60,000 bases of DNA. It comes from Chrysomallon squamiferum (Eukaryota > Mollusca > Gastropoda > Neomphalida > Peltospiridae). A program made the position numbers and the translations under genes. The notes under the pieces were generated by a model. It made no database searches. It was not told the DNA's origin and saw nothing but the letters and a program-made list of their open reading frames with translations. Shown in pieces: positions 40,188-50,378 of this stretch (positions within the stretch are counted from its first letter, which is position 1; each line of letters starts with the position of its first letter). The stretch covers positions 14,377,956 to 14,437,955 of the forward strand of contig CM022671.1 in assembly GCA_012295275.1 (NCBI GenBank), read 5' to 3'.

Positions 40188-40676
40188 TTTAACACTATAA
40201 ATGATGACCAAATCCGAGGTAGTATTTGAGGAATGACAAAAATAATGTGTACTGTGATCTTTATGCCATGAACAAAAGCTGATAACTTTGAAAAATAAGA
40301 CTTTATATAGATAAGGAGAGGCTTAATTGCAGCTGTCTTTTTATGACCATTCCCCAACTTCGCGTGTTCAGAATATGATATGGGTCTATGTCCAAATAAA
40401 TACATTTGCGAATTTTTAATACCGACTGCGGCTGTCATTTGAATTAAGTAATTAAATTATGTTTTTTAAACTGAATCAAAACTTGTGATGATAATGGTGA
40501 TGATGATGATGATGATGACAAGAACAACAACACTAACAGTTATGATGATAATGATAATTTGTTGTTATAACAACATATCAACACCCTTTCATAAATATAT
40601 ATATATATTAATGTACTGGCCAAGAATATATCTTTTAATATACATATAGATGTATGATGCATATTTTATACTTCAG

Positions 40677-40731
40677 TATCTCTTAGCCTGAATGACGTCG
40701 ACGCCTCAACCTTCTGCAAATATGTCTCAAT
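40677..40731 (+). pseudogene. Orphan partial copy of a Kazal exon 2
   Basis: Preceded by CTTCAG, this 55-base segment matches the first 55 bases of K3 exon 2 with about six differences (TATCTCTTAGCCTGA start, TGCAAATATGTCTCAAT end), then runs into TAA. It lies between K2 and K3 on the plus strand and lacks the rest of the Kazal domain. It is a relic of local duplication or unequal crossing-over. Confidence 0.8.
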
Positions 40732-41027
40732 AAAATAATTTAAAATCAACTAAAATATCGATTTTTATTAATACGATAATAGTAAATATTTCAAACTAAA
40801 TCCAGCAACTTCTTGAGCCTAGGAAGTTGATACAATTAATGCAACATTAAAGCTCGGTTTCCATCTTATCTATAATTATACAAAATAACGTAGTGTATTA
40901 TTAGAAAGTAGATATTCTTCAGCAGGAAATCGACATCTGCTAGTTCCCTGTATGTCGTGGAAAACAACTTTTGAACACGATCGTTCGATAAAACACTTCA
41001 TCTGCCTGTGACTGGAAAGTGCAGAAG

Positions 41028-41359
41028 ATGTGGAAGTTCACCGCATTCTGCTTTTTTGTGACAGGTATATCTTTCTTTAATAATAATATAACAAAAACTA
41101 TTTAGGTGTTATTGTTACTTACGTTCTTTTCAGTATTTTTGGAACATATAAGGTAAAAATAGATGTGCCTATGAAACTGAGACAGTGAGTTACTGAAATA
41201 TATATATATATATTTTATTATTATTATTATTTTTTATTTTTTATTATTTTTTTTTTTCGGTTGAGCAAACGTAAGTTACATTTACACAACTGTTGTATTC
41301 ATATCGGATTGAAGAGTCTAACTTTTGGGATACCTTTTCATAAAAGCAGTTCATTTTTA

Positions 41360-41390
<31 letters not shown>

Positions 41391-41491
41391 ATTCTATTGT
41401 ATTCTATCTATTCTATTCTATTTATTTTATTTTATTTTCTTATTTTTTTTAAAATACTTTTTTATATCCCAAAACCGCAACGTCACACACA

Positions 41492-41537
<46 letters not shown>

Positions 41538-42122
41538 AAAGAAATAAACAACAAAGAACTTTGTCTGAAATGTATATTTTAATAAGCACATACATTTGTA
41601 TGTATGTATGTACATGTGTGTGTGTGGATGTTTCTGTGTGTGTGTATGTGTGTGCGTGTAAATATCTATAAAACATTTTTTTTTTACTTTTCCAGTATCT
41701 CTTAGCCTGAGTGATGTCGATGTTTCAACCATCTGCAAATATGTCTCAATTATAGACTGCAACCTCTTTGCCAACCACCCGGTTTGTGGCAGCAACAACA
41801 TAACTTACGATAACCAGTGAGTTCTGAATTAAATTTTAAATCTTCGGTGTGGAAAATAATCATCCTTTTTGCACTGTAAATAATAATGCGAATTAATGAA
41901 TGAATGATTAACAGAAACTAACAAGCTATTGATTATTAAACGTAAATATTGAAAATGAGAATATTATCATTTCTACACAGATGGATGACGAAAAAGGTGA
42001 TGAACTCGATTTATTTACTCTTTATAATAAAATTATTTCATCTTCGAAATTATTTATCTTTTCAAGCCATTTAACATTAACCGTGAAACACAGTTTTAAT
42101 GAAAAACATTATTATTTTTTTA

Positions 42123-42161
<39 letters not shown>

Positions 42162-42728
42162 TTCACAGCTGCTTGTTTTCCAAAGCGCATTGTCAAGACC
42201 ACGATCTACACATAACATTCAATGGTACATGTGACAGTCAAAACCATGGAGGCGAAGTAACTCATGGCGGAAGTGCAACCTATGAATTTTTCTGTAGAAA
42301 CCTTGTCCACACACACTGTGGTACTGACATGCAATTAGTATGCGGGTCAGATGACGTCACTTACGATAATTTGTAAGTAATTTTTGTTAGAGTTTAGACA
42401 TGATAATTAATAGGAACATTCATTTTTTATTTTTTATTTTTTTTAAATGATTTGAAAACCTGTATTACTTCGACTATCTTAATGTATGACAAACTTTTCT
42501 CACTTCTCATCATATTATTTATTATTCAAGATTTCTACTCTGTACTGTTAATCATGTTAATTAACTTCCAACGTATAACATTCAGTTAAGCTATATTTCT
42601 ATAAATGGAAATCAGTTCATATACAGACGTACTTTGATAGCCTTTCTCATTCTTTCAGCTGCTACTTTGAGAAAGCTCGTTGTCTTAACCGAGATCTGTT
42701 TATAAAAGAATACAGCGCCTGCATTTAA
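41028..42728 (+). CDS. Secreted two-domain Kazal-type inhibitor K3
   Basis: Four plus-strand exons: 41028-41064 (signal MWKFTAFCFFVTG), 41696-41816, 42169-42372 and 42659-42728; phases 1, 2, 2; 143 residues. Domain 1: CKYVSIIDCNLFANHPVCGS with TYDN; domain 2: FFCRNLVHTHCGTDMQLVCG with TYDNFCYFEKARC, ending EYSACI-stop. Exon 3 is two codons longer than in K1 and K2, in the linker (NHGGEVTHGGS). A 3' UTR intron is likely: AAAG|GTAATA just after the stop (42731) and acceptor TTTCAG at 43008; it contains a pure (TA)n array. AATAAA at 43085-43090 would end the message. The signal peptide is closest to that of K2, in line with a recent inverted duplication. Confidence 0.88.
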
Positions 42729-42737
42729 AGGTAATAA

Positions 42738-42739
<2 letters not shown>

Positions 42740-42823
<84 letters not shown>
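42740..42823. repeat. (TA)n microsatellite
   Basis: 84 bp of pure TA, within the proposed 3' UTR intron of K3. Confidence 0.97.
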
Positions 42824-42825
<2 letters not shown>

Positions 42826-42902
42826 TTCTACACGATTTGATAGTTAAATTTTCTAAGAAACTTATTTATTTTTAGAAAAAAGTGTTCAACCGAAAACACA
42901 CA

Positions 42903-42933
<31 letters not shown>

Positions 42934-43090
42934 AGAGAAAGAACCCAAACACTCTTTCAGATTTTCTTCATATTATAAATACACATTTAAATTTTATTAA
43001 ACTTTCAGTCGGCTGTTTGTTATGAAGATATTACCAGATGGAAATATCGTGAAGTTTCTGTCAAATCTGTAATTTAATTTTGTTAATAAA

Positions 43091-43270
43091 GTCCTTTGTG
43101 AAATATTACATACAGATAACATTCGACGTATCAATGAATTGGAATAAATTTAAACTGTGTTTAATTCATTTATGGAGAACACATTTATGATTTACAAGAT
43201 GCCTTTCCAGATTCCTTCTAATAAATAATAATGTAAATGTCCTCAACTCAGTTCATACGACAGACGCCTG

Positions 43271-43314
<44 letters not shown>

Positions 43315-45052
43315 TGAACTAAAAGCAGTTTAATATTTTAACGTTGTAGTGTTTTTATCTTCATCATCATCATCATCATGATAATCATTATCATTGTTAT
43401 AAAAAAATATTTTAAATGGTATTATAAACGTGTGTGTTGGAGTGGGTTTGGAATCGTCCGTTTACTTAGAGAAAAATCGTAATCCCTGCATTTGTAGACA
43501 CAATTCAATATAGTATTATAACTGATATTTTTACTGTAACAGTCTTTGGCAATATCCAAAACGCACATTTCGTATCCGAAAACACAGAAATTAGAATTAT
43601 ACACAGAGAAATTAAAATTTAACTGTCACATAATATATTTTGTTTTTATAACACGGACAACATGCTCGATCACTGTTAATAATTAACCCTGAGGCCCATG
43701 TTTTGTCCGATGCCTTATTAGCGGTTTTATCATCTCGTTCAAAACGAGACTGGTTAAAGTCCGGTGGATCGGCTACTGGGCGATGCTGGAGTAATCAGGA
43801 TGAGAAGATTGCAGCGGTCTGCGGAGCCCGAGCAGCTGCGGCTTCAATCAGTTCACACAAAATACTTGATAAGGAAACTTATTTATTTACACTGTGAACT
43901 CGGTCAGTCATTTATAAAAATATGTATATATATATATATAGATAATGTTGATATTTGTATTTGTGTATGAATGAACATCTTAACCTTCAGAAGTTTTATC
44001 TACTGTGAAAATCCAACAAAAAGGACAAAAAAAAAAAAATAAATAAAAAATAAAAAATAAAAATAAAAATAAAAAAATAGTAATAATGAAAAAAAGGAAA
44101 ATAAATAAATAAAAATATATATAAATACCAACAAAAAACTATATATTGACATACAAGCGAAAAGATATAAAGATAAAGATAACAAGTTATTTTTAAATTC
44201 TATTTAATCTCTTCCAAAGGGTACCCTTTAGGCATCAAAATAATAAAAAAAAAAAAAAAAAAAAAATAGAAAAAACAAAAATAAAAAATAAAAATAGAAA
44301 CCAAACAACAACAAACCTCCCAAAAAAAATCTTTGTTAGAGTAACCAAACATAAATGTTATTATTTATTTAAAGTGTAAAATTATTTTTTTTCTAAAATC
44401 TTTGTTGGATTTCTCGTATTATTTCACATTAATATTATTACAGACCTATGAATAAATTACATTAAATGTTCAACTATATTTAAAAAAGAAGCAAAACAGT
44501 TCTGTGCTGGAAATGACCTCATGAAAAAGGATGGTAATGGACTCTACATATTTTTTTTTATAAATATTTGTCTCATTTCTCGCCGTAGACTTTTACTAAA
44601 AATAATTGTACAGTCATATGTAATAAATATACAAAGTATACACTGAAGGCGCGTATCTTCTCATAAACTATCTGAAAACGTCACATTACCAATAGTAGAT
44701 TTCTTATCTCTTACAACTACAAGCGCTAACGATAAACATCCTTAAATTACATTAATACTACCTTAACACTGAAAACATACCGGTGTTTGTTTGTTTTTTT
44801 AATTTTAAAGTGCACTGATAAAGAACCTGTTTGATATTCCCTAACTTCAGCACGTTTACATAACCAGATTTATTTTATTGACATTGTCGACTCATGGTTA
44901 AAATAAATAGTTTCTTATCTAAATCATGCTGATTCTGAATACTTGGAGAAAAACAAAAAAAAAAAAAAAAAAAAAAAAATTCTCCAACGTTCGACCGAAA
45001 CTGTACATGCTTGTCGGGAAATGTAAATATTTGATTCAAATTTTTATAAACC
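43091..45052. other. Intergenic region between K3 and the Frizzled-CRD gene
   Basis: Contains a 40-base A run at 43271-43310, further A-rich tracts near 44028-44130 and 44249-44320, and a GC-richer island at 43690-43860 with a tRNA-like arm (listed separately). No gene is supported. Confidence 0.6.
43685..43757 (+). repeat. tRNA-like segment, possible SINE head or tRNA pseudogene
   Basis: TCTCG-TTCAAAA-CGAGA at 43731-43747 folds exactly as a T-arm (5-bp stem, 7-base loop with TTCAA). The flanks TAACCCT and CTGGTTA pair at about five of seven positions, and the whole is 73 bases, tRNA length. The D and anticodon stems are poor, so a functional tRNA is unlikely. Confidence 0.3.
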
Positions 45053-45706
45053 ATGGCAGTGTTCAGACTGTGTATTTTGTCCTTGGTTCTGTACTGCACT
45101 TTTATGTGTAACAAAACAATCGGAAAACGTCGGAAATTATCATGGATGAGCGATGCACCAGAACCGGAATGTAACAACGATCATTTTCAATCGTGTGTTA
45201 ATTACGAAGGCAACATCACTGGCTGGATAAAATGGTTCAAAGAAAGAAAGTTATCCGTTCCTACTCTGCTTCTGGGTTTGCATGTGTTTCCTCTTCTGGC
45301 GCAAGGGAATTGTTCCCAGGATGCACAACGTTTCCTGTGCTCAAAATATTTCCCCATGTGTTCAGAGGGAAAACCGCAAAGGAAAATCGGACCTTGTAAA
45401 AGTTTGTGTGATGACGTCAGAAGCAAATGCGAATCAAAAGTCAACAAAGCAGGTTTCAAATGGCCCCAAATTCTCAGATGTGACGAATTAGCAATTTTCG
45501 AAACAAAAGATACGTGTATTGGAAAAGCAAATGATGACGACCGTGACGCTGTTAACAGAATGAAACCAACCTCGGAGACGAGTCGCGAAGTTAACACTGG
45601 CAAACAAAGGAGGAAGTCGAAGAATCTGTCGCGTTTTCAACAACGCTTCAAATCAGCTCTCGGACAGATTGTTGCAGTCTTGTCAAGTCTTCGTGACGAC
45701 TTATAA
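45053..45706 (+). CDS. Intronless secreted Frizzled cysteine-rich-domain protein
   Basis: Single uninterrupted ORF of 217 residues from ATG 45053, with an N-terminal signal (FRLCILSLVLYCTFMC). All ten cysteines of a Frizzled CRD are present in the usual order, with the segments QGNCSQDAQRFLCSKYFPMC and GPCKSLCDDVRSKC. There is no transmembrane bundle and no netrin-like domain; the protein ends in a Lys/Arg/Ser-rich tail (GKQRRKSKNLSRFQQRFKS). Fz CRDs bind Wnt lipid or Wnt-like ligands, so a soluble Wnt modulator is possible. The lack of introns next to intron-rich genes suggests a retrocopy or an ancient single-exon gene. AATAAA lies at 45994-45999. Confidence 0.85.
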   Translation: MAVFRLCILSLVLYCTFMCNKTIGKRRKLSWMSDAPEPECNNDHFQSCVNYEGNITGWIKWFKERKLSVPTLLLGLHVFPLLAQGNCSQDAQRFLCSKYFPMCSEGKPQRKIGPCKSLCDDVRSKCESKVNKAGFKWPQILRCDELAIFETKDTCIGKANDDDRDAVNRMKPTSETSREVNTGKQRRKSKNLSRFQQRFKSALGQIVAVLSSLRDDL

Positions 45707-46155
45707 CCAGTGTGTGTGAGGACATATAATATATATATATTCTATATATTAGCTTTTGGACGAAATAGGTGTAACGAAATCTTCACTTTTATAAAATGCT
45801 TTTTATTTCTCATTAATATGTTTAATTTAATTTAATTTAATTTTCATAATTAATTAATTTATATTGACATTGTATAAAAGTAAACAATAGTTACTTCGTA
45901 CTAATACCTTTTTTCGGTTATCTGTACTTTCAGATTGTACAATTGTCTGATAATGCATGAATCAAAATATTTATAAACTTAGTAAAAATATATAATAAAA
46001 TGGCATGAAACTACTTTGTAGCTGCTTTATTTTCTCTTTACTCTCTTCTAAAAAAGATGTCCAGACAAATAAAAAAAAAAACTCCCAAAAAATAACAATC
46101 CAGCATCCCTCAAAAAAAACAAACAATTAAATTAAATAAAAAAAGTAAAAAGGGA

Positions 46156-46195
<40 letters not shown>

Positions 46196-46522
46196 ATAAC
46201 AACAATAACAATAACAATACTAATAACATTAAAAAAAAAAAAAAAAAAAAAAATAATAATAAGAACCAGTTATATCTGTTAGCAATAATATAATTTTTAT
46301 TTATTTATTTATTTATATAATATAATCATTTTTTTTTTTTTAAATGTATTTAAATGTCAGAACTGCAAATGTTGACTAAATTACTTCAACTGAATAATGG
46401 ATCGATTAAAAATAAGCAATAAGATAAGGAGATAAAAGTATAATTACGATTTACAATTTTTTGAAGATTAAAAAAAAATGTATATACATATTTAAAAATG
46501 CACACATTATGACAATGTTTTG
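45707..46522. other. Intergenic, 3' ends of convergent genes
   Basis: AT-rich simple sequence: (AAT/ATT)n at about 46158-46195, an A run near 46230-46251, and TTTA-type tracts. No gene. Confidence 0.7.
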
Positions 46523-47650
46523 TTACAGAAATTTACATTTAAATCCACAATACATAGCTGCAGTAATGCATAACATAAAAATGGAAGATAGATGAACGGA
46601 GGTTGAAGCAGACGACACAATTTTTGGACAGTCAAATTTAATCATGTGATCGATGTCTAAGGGATGTTTCATCCATTCCACCAACTGATGCATCGTCACG
46701 ATGTACACGTCATCCAGACTCAGCAAAGAGTACAAAAACCTTTCCATGGCCCGGTAGTGATAATCAGTATTTAGCCAAACCGCTTTCATATTTACAACAA
46801 ATGGAAATTTTTTGTCTCGATAATAGTTATAAAAGTTATCCCAAATTAACTGAAAAGCTTGGTTCTCGTTCTGCGGGAGGTTGATACACCCGTCGATGTA
46901 AATGCAAGGATACTGATGTTTGTAATCAAAGTACGAGACGGGAGGAACTTCCCACAGTGAATAGTTAGTATCGGGGCAGCGGTTTCGTTCACAGTGGTAA
47001 GTCCAGGCGTAATCCAGAGTACCTGGAGTCGAGAACGGATCGGTAGGTTTTCTTCTGATGACGTAAAGACTAGAATCGTATTCGAAACCTTCTTGCTGGA
47101 GAATTCTAAACTGATCATTTCCTACCGGAAGTAGATGTGGAGTTCTCCATCCACGGATTTCTGACATCGGTATGTTTGCATTTTTAGAGAGTTGTTTTCT
47201 GTTTTCCACAATTTCATATTCTATTTCTTTCGTCGTTGCATTTTTCCAGTAAATATACATCGGGTTCCCAGAATGGCTATATCCAGCAATTTCAAATCCA
47301 CTTCGGTAAAGATCGTTTACCATCGTAAAATTCGTATAACGGCTTTGAACGAATAAAGTCGCACTTATTGGACATCCATTTGCATTAATTCGTTCTGCGC
47401 TGAAGAAATGTTTGTAATATCCAAAAACGTCAATGTTAACTCCGCCGCTGAAGGCAAAAACTACCATCTGTGGAGACTTAGAACGCGAAAACTGTCCAGG
47501 AGCTTTTGTATTGTTGAGACAAAAACATTCTGGGAGAAAGCATGTTTCACCTTGAATACACTGACTTTGAGATGTCATACTTCTTATATTATACATAATT
47601 AAAATGATTATCACTCTCCATATATTCATCATAGTTATTTTGAACTGCAT
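46523..47650 (-). CDS. Chitin deacetylase-like protein (CE4 fold), probably inactive; intronless
   Basis: Single ORF of 375 residues on the minus strand from ATG 47650 (the 15 bases upstream in frame start at a TTG). The N-terminal hydrophobic segment (MMNIWRVIIILIMY) is a signal peptide. Family landmarks of animal CDA-like proteins: CFLPECFC, PQMVVFAFSGGVN, YTNFTMVNDLYRSGFEIAG, IRGWRTPHLLPVGNDQF and GFEYDSSL. The catalytic TFDDxxN block reads AFSGGVN, so the Asp pair is lost, and the metal-binding HSxTH-type motif reads YSHSG. It is probably a carbohydrate-binding pseudoenzyme. The C-terminus is hydrophobic (SIFMLCITAAMYCGF) after a Ser-rich stretch, consistent with a GPI-anchor signal. A TATA-like TTTTATAAAAAC near 47790 (minus) lies upstream. 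Confidence 0.87.
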   Translation of the reverse strand: MQFKITMMNIWRVIIILIMYNIRSMTSQSQCIQGETCFLPECFCLNNTKAPGQFSRSKSPQMVVFAFSGGVNIDVFGYYKHFFSAERINANGCPISATLFVQSRYTNFTMVNDLYRSGFEIAGYSHSGNPMYIYWKNATTKEIEYEIVENRKQLSKNANIPMSEIRGWRTPHLLPVGNDQFRILQQEGFEYDSSLYVIRRKPTDPFSTPGTLDYAWTYHCERNRCPDTNYSLWEVPPVSYFDYKHQYPCIYIDGCINLPQNENQAFQLIWDNFYNYYRDKKFPFVVNMKAVWLNTDYHYRAMERFLYSLLSLDDVYIVTMHQLVEWMKHPLDIDHMIKFDCPKIVSSASTSVHLSSIFMLCITAAMYCGFKCKFL

Positions 47651-48133
47651 TTTTTGCCTTGACAAAAAAAACCAAACTTTAAAGGTGATTAGCTCTATCT
47701 TACAAAATACATAATTCGTAACATCTTAAAAACACTTACTAGTCCTCAGACTTCGGAACACAGACTAGTTATACTTGTTTTTATAAAACTCGGAAACGAA
47801 ATGCTATGATTTAATTTGAGAAGAACACGTTACGCAATATATCACTGTGCCTGAGGCATAAAGAAACGCACCCTGAAAAAAGATTTATACGATTAACAGC
47901 TATCAAACTGTTGTTGATGTCTGCAGGCAAGCTATTTTTGACGTCTTTGTTTGTCTTAATGTGAATAAAAGATAGGGAGCCCCGGGTTAGATCCGTGTCT
48001 TGTTTGATTTTAACTTGATTACAGCGCAGGGTTAAATGAGTTCGGAGCCTGTAGCATGTGTTATATAGTGGCGTAGAATTATTATTATTATTTTTTTTTT
48101 AGACATATATATATAGAGAGAGAGAGAGATAGA

Positions 48134-48168
<35 letters not shown>

Positions 48169-50378
48169 CTTATTTGAATAGTGTACTAAATTATTGTTAT
48201 TACTATTATAATTATTTTAATTTGCTTTACATTGAAATAATAATATAGCCCAGCTTTGCTCGATCTAGAAAACACAGCTCATATTACAACAACATTTAAC
48301 ATGTCATATATATGTATGCATGTATGTATGTATGTATGTATGTATGTATGTATGTATGTATGTATGTATGTATGTATGAATGTATGTATGTATGTATGTA
48401 TGTATGTATGTATGTATGTATATATATAATAAACCTCTAGGCGTTCAGTATTTTCAAATGCCTTAGCTTGCCTTTGTCGTTTGTTTGCTGTATGTCATCC
48501 CACCTTTTGATTTTATCTATAAGTAACCTGAACTGATGCTCGTTGCACCCACCACAGATAACACTTCTCTGTGTGCCCTACAGATGTGATTTTCCTAGGA
48601 GATCCGCAAGCCATCATCATTCGTTTGTCTTTTGTTTTATTTATCACATAGCGTGTTGATTACTGTGAACGAAACCGCTACCTGACACTAACTTTTCACT
48701 GTGGGAAGTTGCTCCTGTCTCGTATTTTGATTACAAACATCAGTATCCTTTGCATTTATATCGACAAGTGTATCAAGCTCCCGCAGAACTAGAATCAAGC
48801 TTTTCAGTTAATTTGTCTTATTGGAATTTATTTATTACATAGCTGTTTTGAATTCCGTTTTCTTATTTGGTCATAATATATTTATACAAGATAGTACACA
48901 CAAAAATTGCATTCTAATGGATGACAACGATATTTTACCTTTTTTTTTTTTTTTTTTAATTGTTTTTTTTTTTGTCCTGGAGTTAACAATGGGAGTTGGT
49001 GATTTTAACGTTGAAAGGAGTGGGAAAGAGACTTAATCTTACGTTGTATATTTTTACTGTATTACATTAAGCATTTCTTAGGAAATCGGGCATGTTTCTA
49101 AATGATCCCTTCAGGAGAGAACTCCGGAAAAGTACTGAATAAACCATCATACAAGAAAATTTAATATACTGCTCGTATTTCCATTTCTTTTTCTATGTTT
49201 TACTTTCTTTTTTGTTTTTACTGTGGTTCCACAGAAAATATTTTAGACCTTTTAAATAAAAACCTGCAGGCTAAATTTACGATAGAATCTGAATATAAAT
49301 TAAATATTTATGGAATTTAATGCGAAAATTTGTTTATACGTGGATTAAACTGATGCAGCCATTCATTTGTTTTTTCTTTTACCCGTAGATTTTTTTTTTA
49401 ATTAATTTGTATTTATTGCTATTTCTTTCTTTATTTCTTTATCTTTCAAAACCACAGCTGATATCAACCTTCAGGTGAAACGCGAATTAATTACGCTGCT
49501 TTTTTGTATGTCGAAAAGTATTTAGCTGTAACTCATCCTATATATCAGGGATTCAACTTGCAATAAAAAAAAAAAAAAAAAAGATAAAAGGTTCGTAAAA
49601 GCTAAGAAAATTATTACTTTACAAAAAAAATTAAAAATAAGTATTAATTTGAACTATAATATTTACCATACTGCTTATTTATTTATTTATTTATTTCTGA
49701 ATTCAGTTATATTATTTTCGCTGCTGCAGAAATGCAGCTATAAAACACTAAAAATACAGTGTGAGCATTTAATCTATTATTATTATTATTATTTGGTTAA
49801 TCCTGAAAATGTAATATAAAAACACCACTGAATAACCGTAATTTTACGTTTTTCAGAGGAACTGTTTTTTTTTTTTTTTAAAGGAACGACCACAAATAAA
49901 TAAATAAATAAAGAAAGAAAGAAAGAAAGAAATAACAACAAAAAATAATAAATAAAAAGGGTTTATATGATGTGGAATGTATGTCTCTGGATTCACATAT
50001 GGAATAATTACATAACTGAACCAATGTGTATTTAAATTATTGTATTAGAAAATAATTAAATACCTATCTTGATATCACTTTAAATCTTTCCATCTCACTG
50101 TACATAGCGAGATAACGATTAACTTCAAAATGTTTTGAAACAGTAATATGATTCATATGCATTATTTCAAGTATATGAATATCGGGTGCATAAAGGTATG
50201 TTGCTGCTAATACATACAAACACATGCTCACATTTAAATAAAATACTAAACAACAAATAGCCGTTACTATTCAAACACGTAAAAGTGTTTTTTAAAGAAA
50301 TAATATATTCATATTCGTGACATACATGTCATTTTGTTTATCGGCAAGCACCTGTTTGGTTTCACCATCTTTCCAGAC
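47651..50378. other. Intergenic region
   Basis: Contains the promoter of the deacetylase-like gene, a (CA)n tract near 48134-48166, a 110 bp TGTA array at 48311-48420 and several homopolymers. A segment at about 49715-49775 resembles the sequence before K4 exon 2 (50655-50715). The open frame at 48821-49036 has no supporting feature. No gene is seen. Confidence 0.6.
48311..48420. repeat. (TGTA)n microsatellite
   Basis: About 27 tetranucleotide units with a single interruption (TGAA). Confidence 0.97.

Noticed and set aside
45202-45603. 133-residue antisense frame across the Frizzled-CRD gene
   Set aside because: Shadow of the real gene; cysteine pattern and signal peptide support the plus strand.
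46846-47602. Alternate frames within the deacetylase-like gene
   Set aside because: Shadows of the 375-residue ORF.
48308-48422. Regular repeats considered as a CRISPR-like array
   Set aside because: Pure tetranucleotide microsatellite with no spacers; eukaryotic context.
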